The position numbers and the translations under genes were made by a program. This document shows, one piece after another, positions 24,980 to 35,835 of a stretch of 64,000 bases of DNA. How positions within the stretch are numbered: the first letter of the stretch is position 1; each line of letters begins with the position of its first letter. The stretch is taken from positions 52,246,735 through 52,310,734 of the forward strand of contig NC_079503.1 of the NCBI RefSeq assembly GCF_030052815.1. Reading direction: 5' to 3'. The notes under the pieces are model-generated. The model had not been told where the DNA came from. It made no database searches and was given only the letters and a program-made list of their open reading frames with translations. This stretch comes from Hevea brasiliensis (lineage: Eukaryota; Streptophyta; Magnoliopsida; Malpighiales; Euphorbiaceae).

Positions 24980-25738
24980 ATAAAAATTTCATCCTTGAAA
25001 TTTACCTGGTATGAAGAACTTAGGGAACTGCTGCCTCATTGTCTCCTAGCTCTCCCATGTTGCCTCTTCTGTCTTTTGATGTCTCCGTAAGACTTTCACT
25101 AGTGGGATCTTCTTGTTTCTGAGTTCTTTGATTTTCCGTGCCAAGATTCTAATTGATTCTTCTTCATATGTCAAATCATGTCATACCATTATCTCTTCTG
25201 CTGAGATGACATGTGAAGGATTTGATTTGTTTCTCATGAGCATCGACACATGGAATACATTATGGATCTTGTCCAGCTCAGGTGGTAAAGCCAACCTGTA
25301 AGCTATTGGACCCACTCGTTCAATGACAACGTATGGACCAATAAACTTAGGGCTTAACTTACCCTTCTTGCTGAAACTTAGCACTTTCTTCCAGGGTGAC
25401 ACTTTGAGGAATACCTTATCACCAACCTCATACTCTATGTCTTTCCTCTTCAAATCAGCATATGACTTCTGTCTATCTGAGGCGGCTTTCAAGTTATCTC
25501 TGATGAGTTTTACTTTTTCCTCAGTCTGTCTCACTAAGTCTAGGCCCACTATCTTATCCTCACCTAACTCTGTCTAACATAAGAGAGTCTTGCATCTCCT
25601 CCCATATAATGCTTCATATGGAGCCATCTTTATATTGGCTTGGTAGCTATTATTGTATGCAAACTTTACCAGAGGAAGGTACTTCTGCCAACTTCCTTCA
25701 AAATCAATAATGCAGCTCTGAAGCATATCCTCCAGCAC
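24980..25738 (-). pseudogene. Element B integrase C-terminus and chromodomain (exon 2)
   Basis: Starting after the intron with VLEDML, the minus strand encodes the integrase C-terminal part: PYEALYGRRC, then 122 open codons (25549-25181) with SYADLKRKDIEYEVGDKVFL and the GPY/F motif KLSPKFIGPY, then VFHVSML. The chromodomain follows to about 24985, with EEATWES preserved. Stops occur at about 25178 and near the C-terminal tail. In this family the chromodomain directs integration to marked chromatin. The tail overlaps the polypurine region. Confidence 0.85.
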
Positions 25739-25815
25739 TTATCATATAATTCATGTCATGTCATTACTATCAGTCTTTTAACTACAATAACAATTCAGCA
25801 AGTCTTAAGGGTTAC
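25739..25815 (-). other. Element B integrase intron (decayed acceptor)
   Basis: A 77-bp stretch interrupts integrase at the same codon boundary as in element I. On the minus strand it starts GTAACC after the codon CAG, contains ACTGATAGTAATG resembling a branch site, and ends ATATGATAA before GTGCTGGAG. Element I ends ATGTGATAG at this place, so the acceptor AG has become AA here; the next AG is one base on and would shift the frame. The interruption encodes no matching protein. Confidence 0.75.
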
Positions 25816-26644
25816 CTGAATCACCCGTTCTGACTATCCATCCATTTGAGGATGATAAGCCGTACTAAAATGCAGTTGAGTGACTAATAACTCCTGTAGC
25901 TTCCTTCAAAACCTCGAAGTAAATCTTGGGTCTCGGTCAGATATGATCAATGTTGGCACTCCATGTAACCGGACTATCTTAGCTATATAGATCTTTGCTA
26001 ACCTCTCCAGCAAGTAGTCGGCTCTAATTGGTAGGAAGTGAGCTGACTTTGTCAATTTATCAACAATCACTGATATAGTATCATGCTTCTTCTGTGTCAA
26101 TGGTAGCCTAGTGATAAAGTATGCGATCCCATTTCCACTCTGGTATGGATATGGGTTGCAACAACTCTGATGGAACCTGATGCTCATCCTTAACCTACTG
26201 GCATGTCAAACATCTTGCCACAAAGTCACCAATATCTTTCTTCATTCCAGGCCACCAATAGTGTGCCTTCAGATCATGATACAACTTAGCACTTCCTAGG
26301 TGAATGTGATCCCATTTCCACTCTGATATGGATATGGGTTGCAACAACCCTGATGGAATCTGATGCTCAGCCTTAACCTGCTGGCATGTCAAACATCTTG
26401 CCACAAAGTCACCAATATCTTTCTTCATTCCAGGCCACCAATAATGTGCCTTCAGATCATGATACAACTTAGCACTTCCTGGGTGCATAGCATGGAAGCT
26501 ACTGTGTGCCTCTTTCAGGATATTCTTCTTCAGTTCTTCATCTCTTGGAACACATATTCTGCCTTTATAATATAGGCACCCATCTCCTTTCATCTCATAA
26601 TTAGTCTCCTTCCCTTCTTTAACTTTACCCATAATAATTATCAA
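25816..26644 (-). pseudogene. Element B integrase N-terminal and core (exon 1)
   Basis: The minus strand has the integrase HHCC region ([25 protein letters not shown]) and part of the core with [13 protein letters not shown] holding the second catalytic Asp, then the motif with the catalytic Glu shortly before 25816. The region with the first catalytic Asp (MDFVSGLPL in element I) is lost at the junction of a 183-bp tandem duplication (26125-26490). Stops and frameshifts are present. Compare element I, where the same region is cleaner. Confidence 0.85.
26125..26490. repeat. 183-bp tandem duplication in element B integrase
   Basis: Bases 26125-26307 and 26308-26490 are near-identical; for example GGCATGTCAAACATCTTGCC occurs at 26200 and 26383. 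The period is 183 bp, 61 codons, so the frame is kept and the protein block GSAKLYHDLKAHYWWPG is encoded twice. A few substitutions separate the copies. Confidence 0.9.
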
Positions 26645-26763
26645 CTTTTCATCCCGTTTCTGTACTTCCTGTATTTACTGTACCAAGCTTAGCTTCTCTT
26701 GTAACTCAGCCAAAATAACTCCATCTGGTGTTACCGAGCATTCAGTGCCCTCAAAGCCATTAT

Positions 26764-28302
26764 TTACTTCCTGCTCAATGCATCAACCACTACATTTGCC
26801 TTCCCAGGGTGATAGTCGATCACACAATCATAATCCTTAAGGAATTCAATCCATTTCTTTAGTCTCAAGTTAAGTTCCTTCTGGGTTGGCAAGTACCTTA
26901 AACTCTTGTGATCCGTGTATACATAATATTTTTCACCATACAAATAATGCCTCCATATCTTCAATGCAAATATAATTGCCGCCAATTCCATATCGTGAGT
27001 CGGGTAGTTCTTTTCATGTAGCCTTAGCTATATAGAAGCATAAGCAATCACTTTCCGTTCCTACTTCAGAACACACCCAAGCCCATTGTGAGAGGCATCA
27101 CTGTAGATCACAGAGTCTTTCCCTGACTCTAGCTGTGTCAACACTGGAGCCTTTATAAGCATAGCCTTCAGCTTCTCAAAACTGGCTTGACACTTGTCAT
27201 TCCAATTAAACTTTGTAATCTTATGCAGTAGCTTAGTCAGTGGAGTAGCTATAAGGGAAAATCCCTTCATAAATCTCCTGTAATATCCAGCTAATTCCAA
27301 GAAGCTTCTAACTTCTGTTGAACTTCTGGGAGGCTTCCATTCAATTATTGCTTCAATCTTCTTTGGATCCACTCTGATCCCATCTGTTGATACGATGTTT
27401 CCAAGGAAAGAAATCTTATCTAGCCAGAAATCACACTTGGACAGCTTGGCATATAACTATTTCTCCCACAGTGTCTGTAATACCACTCTCAGGTGTTCAT
27501 CATGCTCTTCCCGATTCTTAGAATACACTAGAATATCATCTATGATGACCATGATGAACCAATCCAAGTAGGGATGAAAGATATGATTTATTAGGTCCAT
27601 GAACGCTGCTAGTGCATTCGTCAGCCCAAATGGCATCACTACGAACTCATAGTGTCCATATCGGGTCCTGAAAGCAATTTTTAGCACATCTTACTCCTTT
27701 ACCCTCAGCTGGTGATAGCTTGATCTGAGATCTATCTTGGAGAATACACCTGCTCCCTTCAATTGATCAAACAGATCATCTATCTGTGGTAAAGGGTATT
27801 TGTTCTTCACAGTTACCTTATTCAGCTACCGGTAATCTATACAAAGCCGGAGTGTACCGTCCTTCTTCTTAACAAATAGCACCGGTGCTCCCCAAGGTGA
27901 CACACTAGGGCATATGAAACCCTTATCCAATAACTCTTGTAACTGAACTTTCAAATCCTTCAGCTCAGTAGGTTCCATCCTATATGGAGCAATAGAAATT
28001 GGTGCAGTACCCGGCATAACCTCTATAGCAAACTCCACCTCTCTCTCTAGTGGCAAACCCGACAACTCTTTCGAAAATACATCCAAAAAATCACATATAG
28101 TGGGGATGTCCTGTAAACTCAGGCTAATTTTTTTGGTGTCAACCACATGTGCTAAAAAAGCCTCATAGCCCTTCCTTATCAATCTCCTAGCTGCTGTGGC
28201 TGATATGATAGCAAAAAGACAACCTGTTCCATCACCCATAACTATAATCTCATCCCCATCTACTGTCTGTAATGTAATCCTCTTTAGCCAATAATCTATC
28301 AT
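26764..28302 (-). pseudogene. Element B reverse transcriptase and RNase H
   Basis: Gypsy-type RT on the minus strand: linker with [20 protein letters not shown] (28302-27826), MPFGLTNA and the active-site segment [11 protein letters not shown] (27687-27457), then the tether and RNase H with [10 protein letters not shown] (27372-27061) and [25 protein letters not shown] and VVVDALS (26991-26764). The pieces lie in one order separated by single stops (CAG to TAG after CIDYR, and others). RT would copy element RNA and RNase H would degrade it. Confidence 0.92.
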
Positions 28303-28305
28303 CGC

Positions 28306-28632
28306 CTAATGATGTGATAACCAATCCATCCCCAGTATCACATCAAACTCATGGAATGGTAGCTCCATCAAGTTAGCCAGAAACTCATATCCCTGTATCC
28401 TCAGAGGACAATCCTTATAGACCTTCTTCACCATGACACTATGGCCTACAGGGTTAGTGACCAATATGTCCTCCTCTAATGCATCTATCTGTACCCCTCT
28501 ATCGGCAGGTGGTGCAATGCATATATAAGAGTGTGTAGAACTAGGATCAATCAATGCACATACAGATAGATCATAAAGAGAAAAGGTACCCCTTATGACG
28601 TCTGCCAGCTTTGGCTCCTCCCGAACCCTCAT
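28306..28632 (-). pseudogene. Element B aspartic protease
   Basis: 108 open codons on the minus strand. The retropepsin active site reads LIDPSSTHSYI, where the family has D-S/P-G-S/A-T-H: the Gly is replaced by Ser, which is likely inactivating. The downstream ILGMDWLSHH motif, characteristic of this protease family before RT, is intact. It is followed without a gap by the RT linker. Confidence 0.85.
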
Positions 28633-29245
28633 AGCATAGGCACGGGGTGCTACTCTGGCCTCCGGCCTCTCAATAGTTTCTGAAGTAGGTCTCTATGATG
28701 TACCAACTATCTCAGGCCTCGTAGGTCTTCTACCCTTCTGTGCTACGAGTGTAGACCTCTCAGTCTGTGGTGGAGCAGTGGGAGCACTCCTCTATGGATA
28801 ATCTCATAAGAAATGATCCATAGATCCACATTCGAAGCATCCCCCAATCAACAATCAACACTTTCCTTAGTGGCTCCTCCCATAATGTGTACATAACGGC
28901 ACTGGGGCTGATCCCTGTGCTATAGTACCTAGAGAACTACCAACTGATAGACCCAACTGACCTCCTCTTCTTGGAGCAAACCGAGATCTCTACCTCTGGC
29001 CTCGGCCCTGGGTTTAACCTTGAGACCCCCTGGGCCTCTTACTATAGGTAGCTGATGTACTAGATTGGCCTTGTCCAGAACCCCTCTTACACTGTCTGTC
29101 CCTCCTAGATTCCTTATCACCTCTGACTCTCTCCACATTAAGGGCCAATGCCACAAGCTAGGAGAAATCCGTATACTGGCGTGATGTAACATGAAGTCTG
29201 ATATTGTTGTTTAGACCATCTTCAAACCTATGGCATCTATCTACC
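28633..29245 (-). pseudogene. Element B gag, C-terminal part
   Basis: Continues gag after element C. It starts with a RFEDGLNNNIRL block (29235-29190), followed by a basic Arg-rich linker and a CCHC knuckle at about 28797-28842 in which the last Cys is Tyr and an in-frame TGA follows His-Phe-Leu. Stops and frameshifts throughout; the open frame at 29192-28929 is not in the gag frame. CTACC at 29241-29245 is the left target duplication of element C. Confidence 0.8.
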
Positions 29246-32200
29246 TAAAACACCCTCATAGTAGGCAGTTCTGTACAGTCTACTGTTCTTGGACCGATGT
29301 CTGTCCGGACAGTCAAGATGAGTAAAACCATATTTAAGTCACCTAGAAAAGCCATGAATGAAAATTAATAGCCATTATATGAAGGTTAAATGGAAATGAA
29401 GAAAACAAAGTATGATGGGTTAAATGAGCCGAGGCCACAGCAATGGGTGACCGAACCGGGAAGTAACTGCAAGATCAGTTGCTACCCAAATTTCGTGGGG
29501 GACCCTATGACACTCCAGGCCTAAGAATTATTGCAAAGCTAATGGAAATGTTAAAACCGCAGAAAAGAATACAGAATCAGCTCGAAAAAAATAGAACCAG
29601 AGTTCCGAAAGCAATTAAATGTTACTAGAAAAACTGATGAGACCGATAAGGGGAAATTTAGTCAATTTACCCTTAGAGGTGATTTTTGGCCTAAATGTCC
29701 AATAAAATATAGGAAATTAAAATATTGAAAATTCAATTCAAAGAAAAGAGGTGAGGGAAAGAAAGTGGAAAAGAAAAAGGAAATTTAAAAATTCAAAAAC
29801 TTTATGACATTGCTTACTAAGTAAGCATGACTTAATAAATAATATAATTTTTAATTATGAAAAATTGAAAATAATTCTTATTAAATGGGACAAAATTAAA
29901 AAGAAAAAAAATCTATCTTCTTCCCTTCTAAGCCATCACTCCCTCTCTCTCTCTTTTCCTTCTCTCAAAACTCCATTAAAGCTCATTTTGAGCTTGAGCA
30001 ACCCCCTAAATTAGCCATAAAACTCTTAGTTTCCCTTAATTAAAACTTGAAATTGGACCTTGAAAAGAAGATTGGAGCAAAAGAATTTGGAGAAATTTGA
30101 AAATTTGAAAGAGTAAAGAGAACACCATTAAAGGTAAGTTGATTTTAAGTTTTCTTGTTATATATTGATTGAAATTGAGTTCAAACATGTAGAAATAACT
30201 TAAGAAAGCATGAAAAATCATACCTATATGGAACCCATGAAATTCGGCTACCTTGAGTATGTGTAGAATTTGATGGATTTTGATGCAATTAAATATGTAG
30301 GCAAGTTTGATTGAGTGTGTAGATGAGGTTTACATACTTTGATTTCATGATTTGAAGCTATTGGAAATTAGGGTTTTTGACATTAGGGAAATTGGGGGAA
30401 ATTTTGGGAGAAATGGTAAATTGAGGCAATTTGACCTAATTAAGGTTTAAAATGGTCAATTGGTATGAAATGGAGTGTGAGTGAATGATTAAAATTGAAA
30501 TATGATTGTGAATGTGTGATGTCCAATTCTAGACAGCTTGACCATTGCCCATTCAAATAGCCATAACTGGAATTCTGTTGCTCCAATTGGTGTGAGGCCA
30601 ATTGAAAATGAAAAGTAAGACCCAAAGATACAATTTTTCATGCAGAAACCTAACACTAAAACTGACCACAAGTTTATGAAAAATTAGGTTGAATTTGGAT
30701 TAGGCACACTGTTACTGGGCAGAATTGACTAAATGACCCGTACATGTTCAAATGGTCATAACTTTGTGTATAGAGGTCCAAATAACCTGATTATTGAACC
30801 ATTGGAAAGGTTAGACATAGAAGCACATTTTTCATGAAGAACTCAAAACCCAATTTGGTCTCTAACCAAATCAAATTGTCAACCAAATTTAAGTCACCAA
30901 ATTTGCTAGAACCAAAAGTTGCCCAGAATTCTGGAATCTGACTAATCCGGCCAGCCTTAGTAAAAATGGCATAACATGAGCTAAAAAGCTCCAAATGGAC
31001 TAATTCAAAAACAAAATTAAAGCTAAGACAATAAGGAACAACTTTGATGAAGGAAAGTTTGCCAAATTTCCACTGTAGAGGGTCCAATGGAACAGTAGAA
31101 CTAAGTGACCTGAAAGTGAAAATTTGGAATTTTCACTTAGGTAATTTTGAATTTCAATTGGCAATCAATGCCAACACATTTGTAACCCAAAATATGGTAT
31201 GTGAGTGCAATTAGAACTAGTATACCCCTTAAGTATGAAAAAGTCAATATTTTGACTTGAATAGTAAAGTGAATAGTAACTACAAATACAACAATTGCAA
31301 AGAACTCAAAAGTTATAAATTTTAGTGGATGAATTAAGTGTACAAAATTTAATTATTGAGCTTATTAGTTAGAAATAAATTGAATAGATATTGAAATACT
31401 TTAATTATGTGTTTCAATGGGAAAGAAGCCTCCAAGGAAGGAGGAGGAATTGAACTAAGTCAAGCCTAGATAAAAGGTTTGTGCACAACTAGTTTTTTTT
31501 TTATGTTTTAAATTTATAATGCGTTTTGAATGAACTTGATAATTGTATTTTCTCTTTTGTACAAGAATTTTAATTCATTGAATGACTTTGTATGATTTAA
31601 TTATGTTTTCTCCTATGCATTTAAGGATTTATTGTATGATTTTGAGAATTATAAATTGTGAATTGTACATTTGAGGTATTGTCAACCTTGTACATGAAAT
31701 TCCAATGATTAAATATGTTTAGTAACTTGTAAATACTTTTTATGAATAGAAACTATTTTGAATACATTTTGAAACTACAATCAGCGTGGCAATGTGATTA
31801 AATTCCTCATTGGCTTATCTAATAGGATGAATTGAATTCCCTCTCTAGCTGAAGTGTTGAGGTGTGTGCCAGTTGAGGAAGAATTGAATGAGTACTCATA
31901 TTTACTAGCTAGCCCGTGTATACTCCTTTAGCCTTTGGTTATTGGGAGAATTGGCTTTGTTGTGGTGTACAACCCGACATTGTTTTAGTGTCACGCTCTA
32001 AGCTGTGTGAATGTTTTCAACATCCTTTAAATTATGATAATTTCATAAATTGTGATCAAAATAAATATTTGTCAATGATTGAAAAATATTATATTGTTTT
32101 ATGAATTAAAAGAATTGTGGATAAAGTGTTACTATTTAATCAAAATGTTATTCAAAGGAATAATTTGCATGATTGAAAATATTGGTTTTTGGGTGTCATG

Positions 32201-33069
32201 AATTTTGAATAAGTTTAGAAATGTTCAAATTTTTATTTGTCATGGTTTGGCAAAGCATAACTTGTATTAAGTTTTAAATTATTAGTTTGTGCACCACTTA
32301 GTTCACCGTACAGCGATAGCTTTGTATGCTGTCGCAGGTGAAAGAAAATATAGAGCAGTTGAGTGAGACCACTTGAAGATGAATTGGGACTATTTTCGGG
32401 TATAACATAGATATATCCTTGTACATTAGGTTTTGATGTAATCATGTAATTATATGTGTGTAATTGCATTCGAGCAGTTGTATAAACTCTTTTGTAATAT
32501 TATTTTGAAATGCAATCAAATGTAAATTATTATAATATTAATATGCAATTTTATTTACTCGTATATTTTTAAAACTTAATTTTATTACCCCACTGAATGT
32601 AATATTTAAATTTCTTTCCAAGGTTTGTGAAGGATGAATTAATTTCTTTATAATTGAATTTACGAGAATGAAATAAGATATTTCAGTGTTTGATTTAATT
32701 CAACTTGAGTTTGATGCTATTGACTTGTGGGATGATATTGAAATTACTGGAGTTGTGGTTAAATCAAATATTGGGAGTGTTTTTCACAGGTTTTGAAGAA
32801 CTGTTTTCTCAAAATATAGCCGACACTCTGCTGAAATTTTTGAAAAATTTGCAAAAAGTTTATCATAAATAATAATTTGATTTATGACTTAGTGTCAATT
32901 AAAGGTTTTTAATACTTCTTCAAAATTTCCCACCACTTTAGAAATGAATGGGAAATTGTATTAAAATCCCTTGTAGTATATTTAATGGGTTACCGGTAGG
33001 CAAAATTCGGTAATTCATTAGGTGTACTACGAGATCATGTTATGCCTTATGGATGGGTAAGGTGTGACA
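29246..33069 (+). repeat. Element C 5' LTR
   Basis: 3824-bp LTR beginning TAAAACACCCTCATAGTAGG (decayed TGTAACACCC) and ending GGGTAAGGTGTGACA. Near its start it has the perfect palindrome CTGTCCGGACAG at 29301-29312. It aligns with 35836-39691 throughout. Contains no gene; small open frames inside are chance. Confidence 0.93.
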
Positions 33070-33077
33070 TGTTTAAG

Positions 33078-33096
33078 TGGTATCAGAGCAAGTTTT
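33078..33096 (+). other. Element C primer binding site
   Basis: TGGTATCAGAGCAAGTTTT begins eight bases after the 5' LTR; the first 12 bases are complementary to the 3' end of initiator methionine tRNA. This confirms plus orientation. Confidence 0.9.
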
Positions 33097-33253
33097 TATG
33101 TAAATTTAGAATTGTGAATTTGAGATATTTTTTGATAAGTACAACTGCTCAAATGTTTGATACATATAATACATTTACATCATGAATATGAACTAATGGG
33201 GAGAAATTTCCTTGTGTTGGTCGTCCAGGAAATAAAAAATCTTGTGAAAAGAC

Positions 33254-33760
33254 ATGGAAGAGGAAGATAAGGTAGTAGAACAGTCAGGGACAGTTGAAGT
33301 ACAAGGTGAGGCCCCAACTCCTCAGAGCGTTGGAAGCCCAGTTGCACCAACCCCACCTATGCAAATTACCGCACAAATGGTCTAGCAGATGGCCACATTT
33401 TCCAATAAATGGCTGATAATCTATTAGCCCAAGCCTAAGTTCAAACCCAACCCTCTCAAAGGTCGCCTAAAAAGGGGAAGGGTGTGAAGCCTGCTGGCCA
33501 AAGTTTAGGCAGTAGTTTAGGAAAAAGAAAAGATTTTAGGGGACCCTAAACTCATAGATATGATAGAGACAAACCAGTAGGACAAAGGCCATTAGGATTC
33601 AATTGATAGACCACTGGGAGTTCCTTCCCTATTCGCACTTGTGGCATTTGTGGTAAATTACACGAAGGTATTTGCTATAAGGCCACTGGAGCCTGTTATA
33701 ATTGTGGTCGAATCGGGCATTTTGCCAGAGATTATTCCAGAGCACATCGACCTATACCGC
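33254..33760 (+). pseudogene. Element C gag remnant with zinc knuckle
   Basis: From ATG at 33254 the frame reads MEEEDKVVEQSG and a Pro-rich stretch, then hits several stops (including TAG at about 33383). The capsid core is missing. A knuckle region follows at about 33645-33735: CGKLHEGIC, then CYNCGRIGHFARDY, where the last Cys of C-x2-C-x4-H-x4-C is Tyr. The gag is therefore both deleted and mutated. In the family it would coat the RNA. Confidence 0.75.
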
Positions 33761-33849
33761 GTACTACACCAGAAGAATCAGTCCAAGGTTCTGGTTTTAG
33801 AGGTTCATCAATAGTCAGTAGGGGTCGAGATGGAAGTAGAGATAGCACT

Positions 33850-34077
33850 TTGGGTAATCCTAGCATAATAGACCAACCCGAGCAGAGGAGTACACTAAAC
33901 AGAGTGTACACCATGCATCGTGGGGAAGAGGCTGAGACTTCAGATGTAGTTGCTGGTACGTTCTCAATTTTTGAAAAGAATAATTATGTACTATTTGATT
34001 CTGGCTCTACTTATTTATATGCTAATGCTAGAATTATATGTGCTGCTGTTATGTCCTTGCATGAAATTAAATTTTGA
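33850..34077 (+). pseudogene. Element C protease fragment
   Basis: 75 open codons ending in the retropepsin active-site region: VAGTFSIFEKN, then LFDSGSTYLYAN. The active-site triad D-S-G is intact, but the protein stops about 22 residues after it, before the second half of the protease fold. The corresponding B segment is at 28306-28632. Confidence 0.8.
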
Positions 34078-35470
34078 TGTGTTAGTGATTAGTCTTTTAG
34101 GATAAGAATTATGATAATAAGCGTGATTGGAATTAGTTTTGGAAAAGTTTGCTAATGAGAGACATCTTCTAGAATATAATAAATTATAAAGTTAATTAGT
34201 GAGCCTAATTAGGCAAGGCAAGAGGACCTGGAAGTAAGTTGTAGTAATACAGTTGTCCTAGATGCGGGCAAATGTATTACTATCAATAGATGTCAGTGGA
34301 TACCATAATCAGAATAAGTTTAAGATATTAGTGGACTCGAGAAGGATAAAATATAAGAAAAGGTGATCTATTGGGATGCATTGTACTAACTATGCAATGT
34401 TCTTGATATTTGTACTGTAAGTTATAGATTAAAGTACCAACTTGGAATTATTGTGTAGAGCTACGTACTACTCGATAGTATACCAAGATAAGAATAGTTG
34501 CAAATGGCTTCTATTTTGGTACAGTTATAATAAGATAGAGTTTTCTTATTGGAAATGAGTTTGAAAATTCTAACTCGGGATTTAAAACTCTAGAATTAAA
34601 ATGTCGAAGTGTCACAGTTACAAAGTAGCAAGAGTCAATGACTCAATTACACTAGCATCAGTTACAGTACATCAGGGATTATTATAAGACTAGAGATTTC
34701 AGTATAGTCATAATTTAAAGATAACACCTATGGGGATAGGTCATCCGGTCTCTGATATGGGGTTAATAGTTATTTTGGTATTGCAATAGATCTTTTGTCT
34801 GAAGTCTAGTGAAAAACAGTATTCTATTTGTGTAGCAGCAAGATACAAGGTATGATTTTGTTCCCCTGAAAGAGACAGGATGCTATGAATGATAAATATA
34901 ACTTATAAAATAATTGCGAAACGATGCTCTAATTGGGACAGTAATGTGATAGGAAATAGTTGGTCAAGTATTCGTTAGGAAAAGCTTAATTTTATTGTGC
35001 GGATCATAAGGATTAGATTATGATTAATGTAAAACTTTTGAATAGCATGGGAAAAAGGAGAGTCCTATAGACTCCCTTCTTAAGGTTAAAGGATTGTTTA
35101 TGGTTCAGTAAAAGAAAAGGTAATGATTGCAAAACATCAAAAAATAAGTTATAAGATATCAGTAGATAAAAGAAAATATAAAAATGAAAATTTAAACAGT
35201 TGGTTTAGACGTGATAAAGAGATATCATGAATATTGAAAGTATTGGCCAGAGTAGTCAGAGGACCAATCTAGACAAATATTATAGTGTAGATAATTTATT
35301 GGGAATGGTAAAAAGGTGCAAACTTTTGATATGACAGATATGCCAAGGATTTAACTAAAGTATTTTGAATAAGACCAATAAGATCCAGTTATAAGGAAAC
35401 ATAAATGAAAATAATTGACAGAATAATAGTAAGAGGGATATCGAGGATAATACGAATAATAAAGTGTTTT
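34078..35470 (+). other. Element C internal region of unknown origin
   Basis: About 1.4 kb between protease and the integrase tail has no open frame over 60 codons and no recognisable RT, RNase H or integrase motif on either strand. It is purine-rich on the plus strand, as pol of these elements is, so heavily decayed pol is possible; captured foreign sequence is the alternative. Confidence 0.45.
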
Positions 35471-35820
35471 TAAAGGGATTTCCTCGACAGAAGATCACGA
35501 AACTATTAAAAAGAAGGAAATTAAGTCCTCACTTCATAGGACCATATAGGGTCCTAGAACGAATGAGTCCATTAGCACAAAAAAATACTTACCTCTAGAA
35601 TTGAAATAAATTCAAACTTAACTTATGATGGGGAGCTCATAAAGTCCCTAGCACATGAGGTGAAGAAGCTGAAAAATAAATGTATACCTTTAGTAAAAAT
35701 GCTATGGAACTATTATCCAAGCTAGGAAAACGCATAGAAATATGAGAAGAACATAAGAAGACAACACCCACAATTATTAGAGATTAACATTTGGTAAATT
35801 TTGAGGACAAAATTTCATTT
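35471..35820 (+). pseudogene. Element C integrase C-terminus remnant
   Basis: The plus strand encodes KKRKLSPHFIGPYRVLERM near 35510-35570, the GPY/F module at the end of chromovirus integrase (KLSPKFIGPY in B). The frame breaks soon after. Further on, the tail resembles the end of the chromodomain protein up to a sequence LVNFEDKISF-like before the polypurine tract. Confidence 0.7.
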
Positions 35821-35835
35821 TAAGGAGGGAAGAAT
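35821..35835 (+). other. Element C polypurine tract
   Basis: TAAGGAGGGAAGAAT immediately precedes the 3' LTR start TGTAACACCC, the same layout as in A, B and I on the opposite strand. Confidence 0.9.

Noticed and set aside
9385..29245. Tandem array in which one LTR (11351-24964) serves both element A on the left and element B on the right, formed by unequal recombination
   Set aside because: The sequence at 24943-24964 holds two separate LTR ends, and B's 5' LTR is much more diverged from this LTR than A's 3' LTR is. Nested insertion of A into B's 3' LTR explains both.
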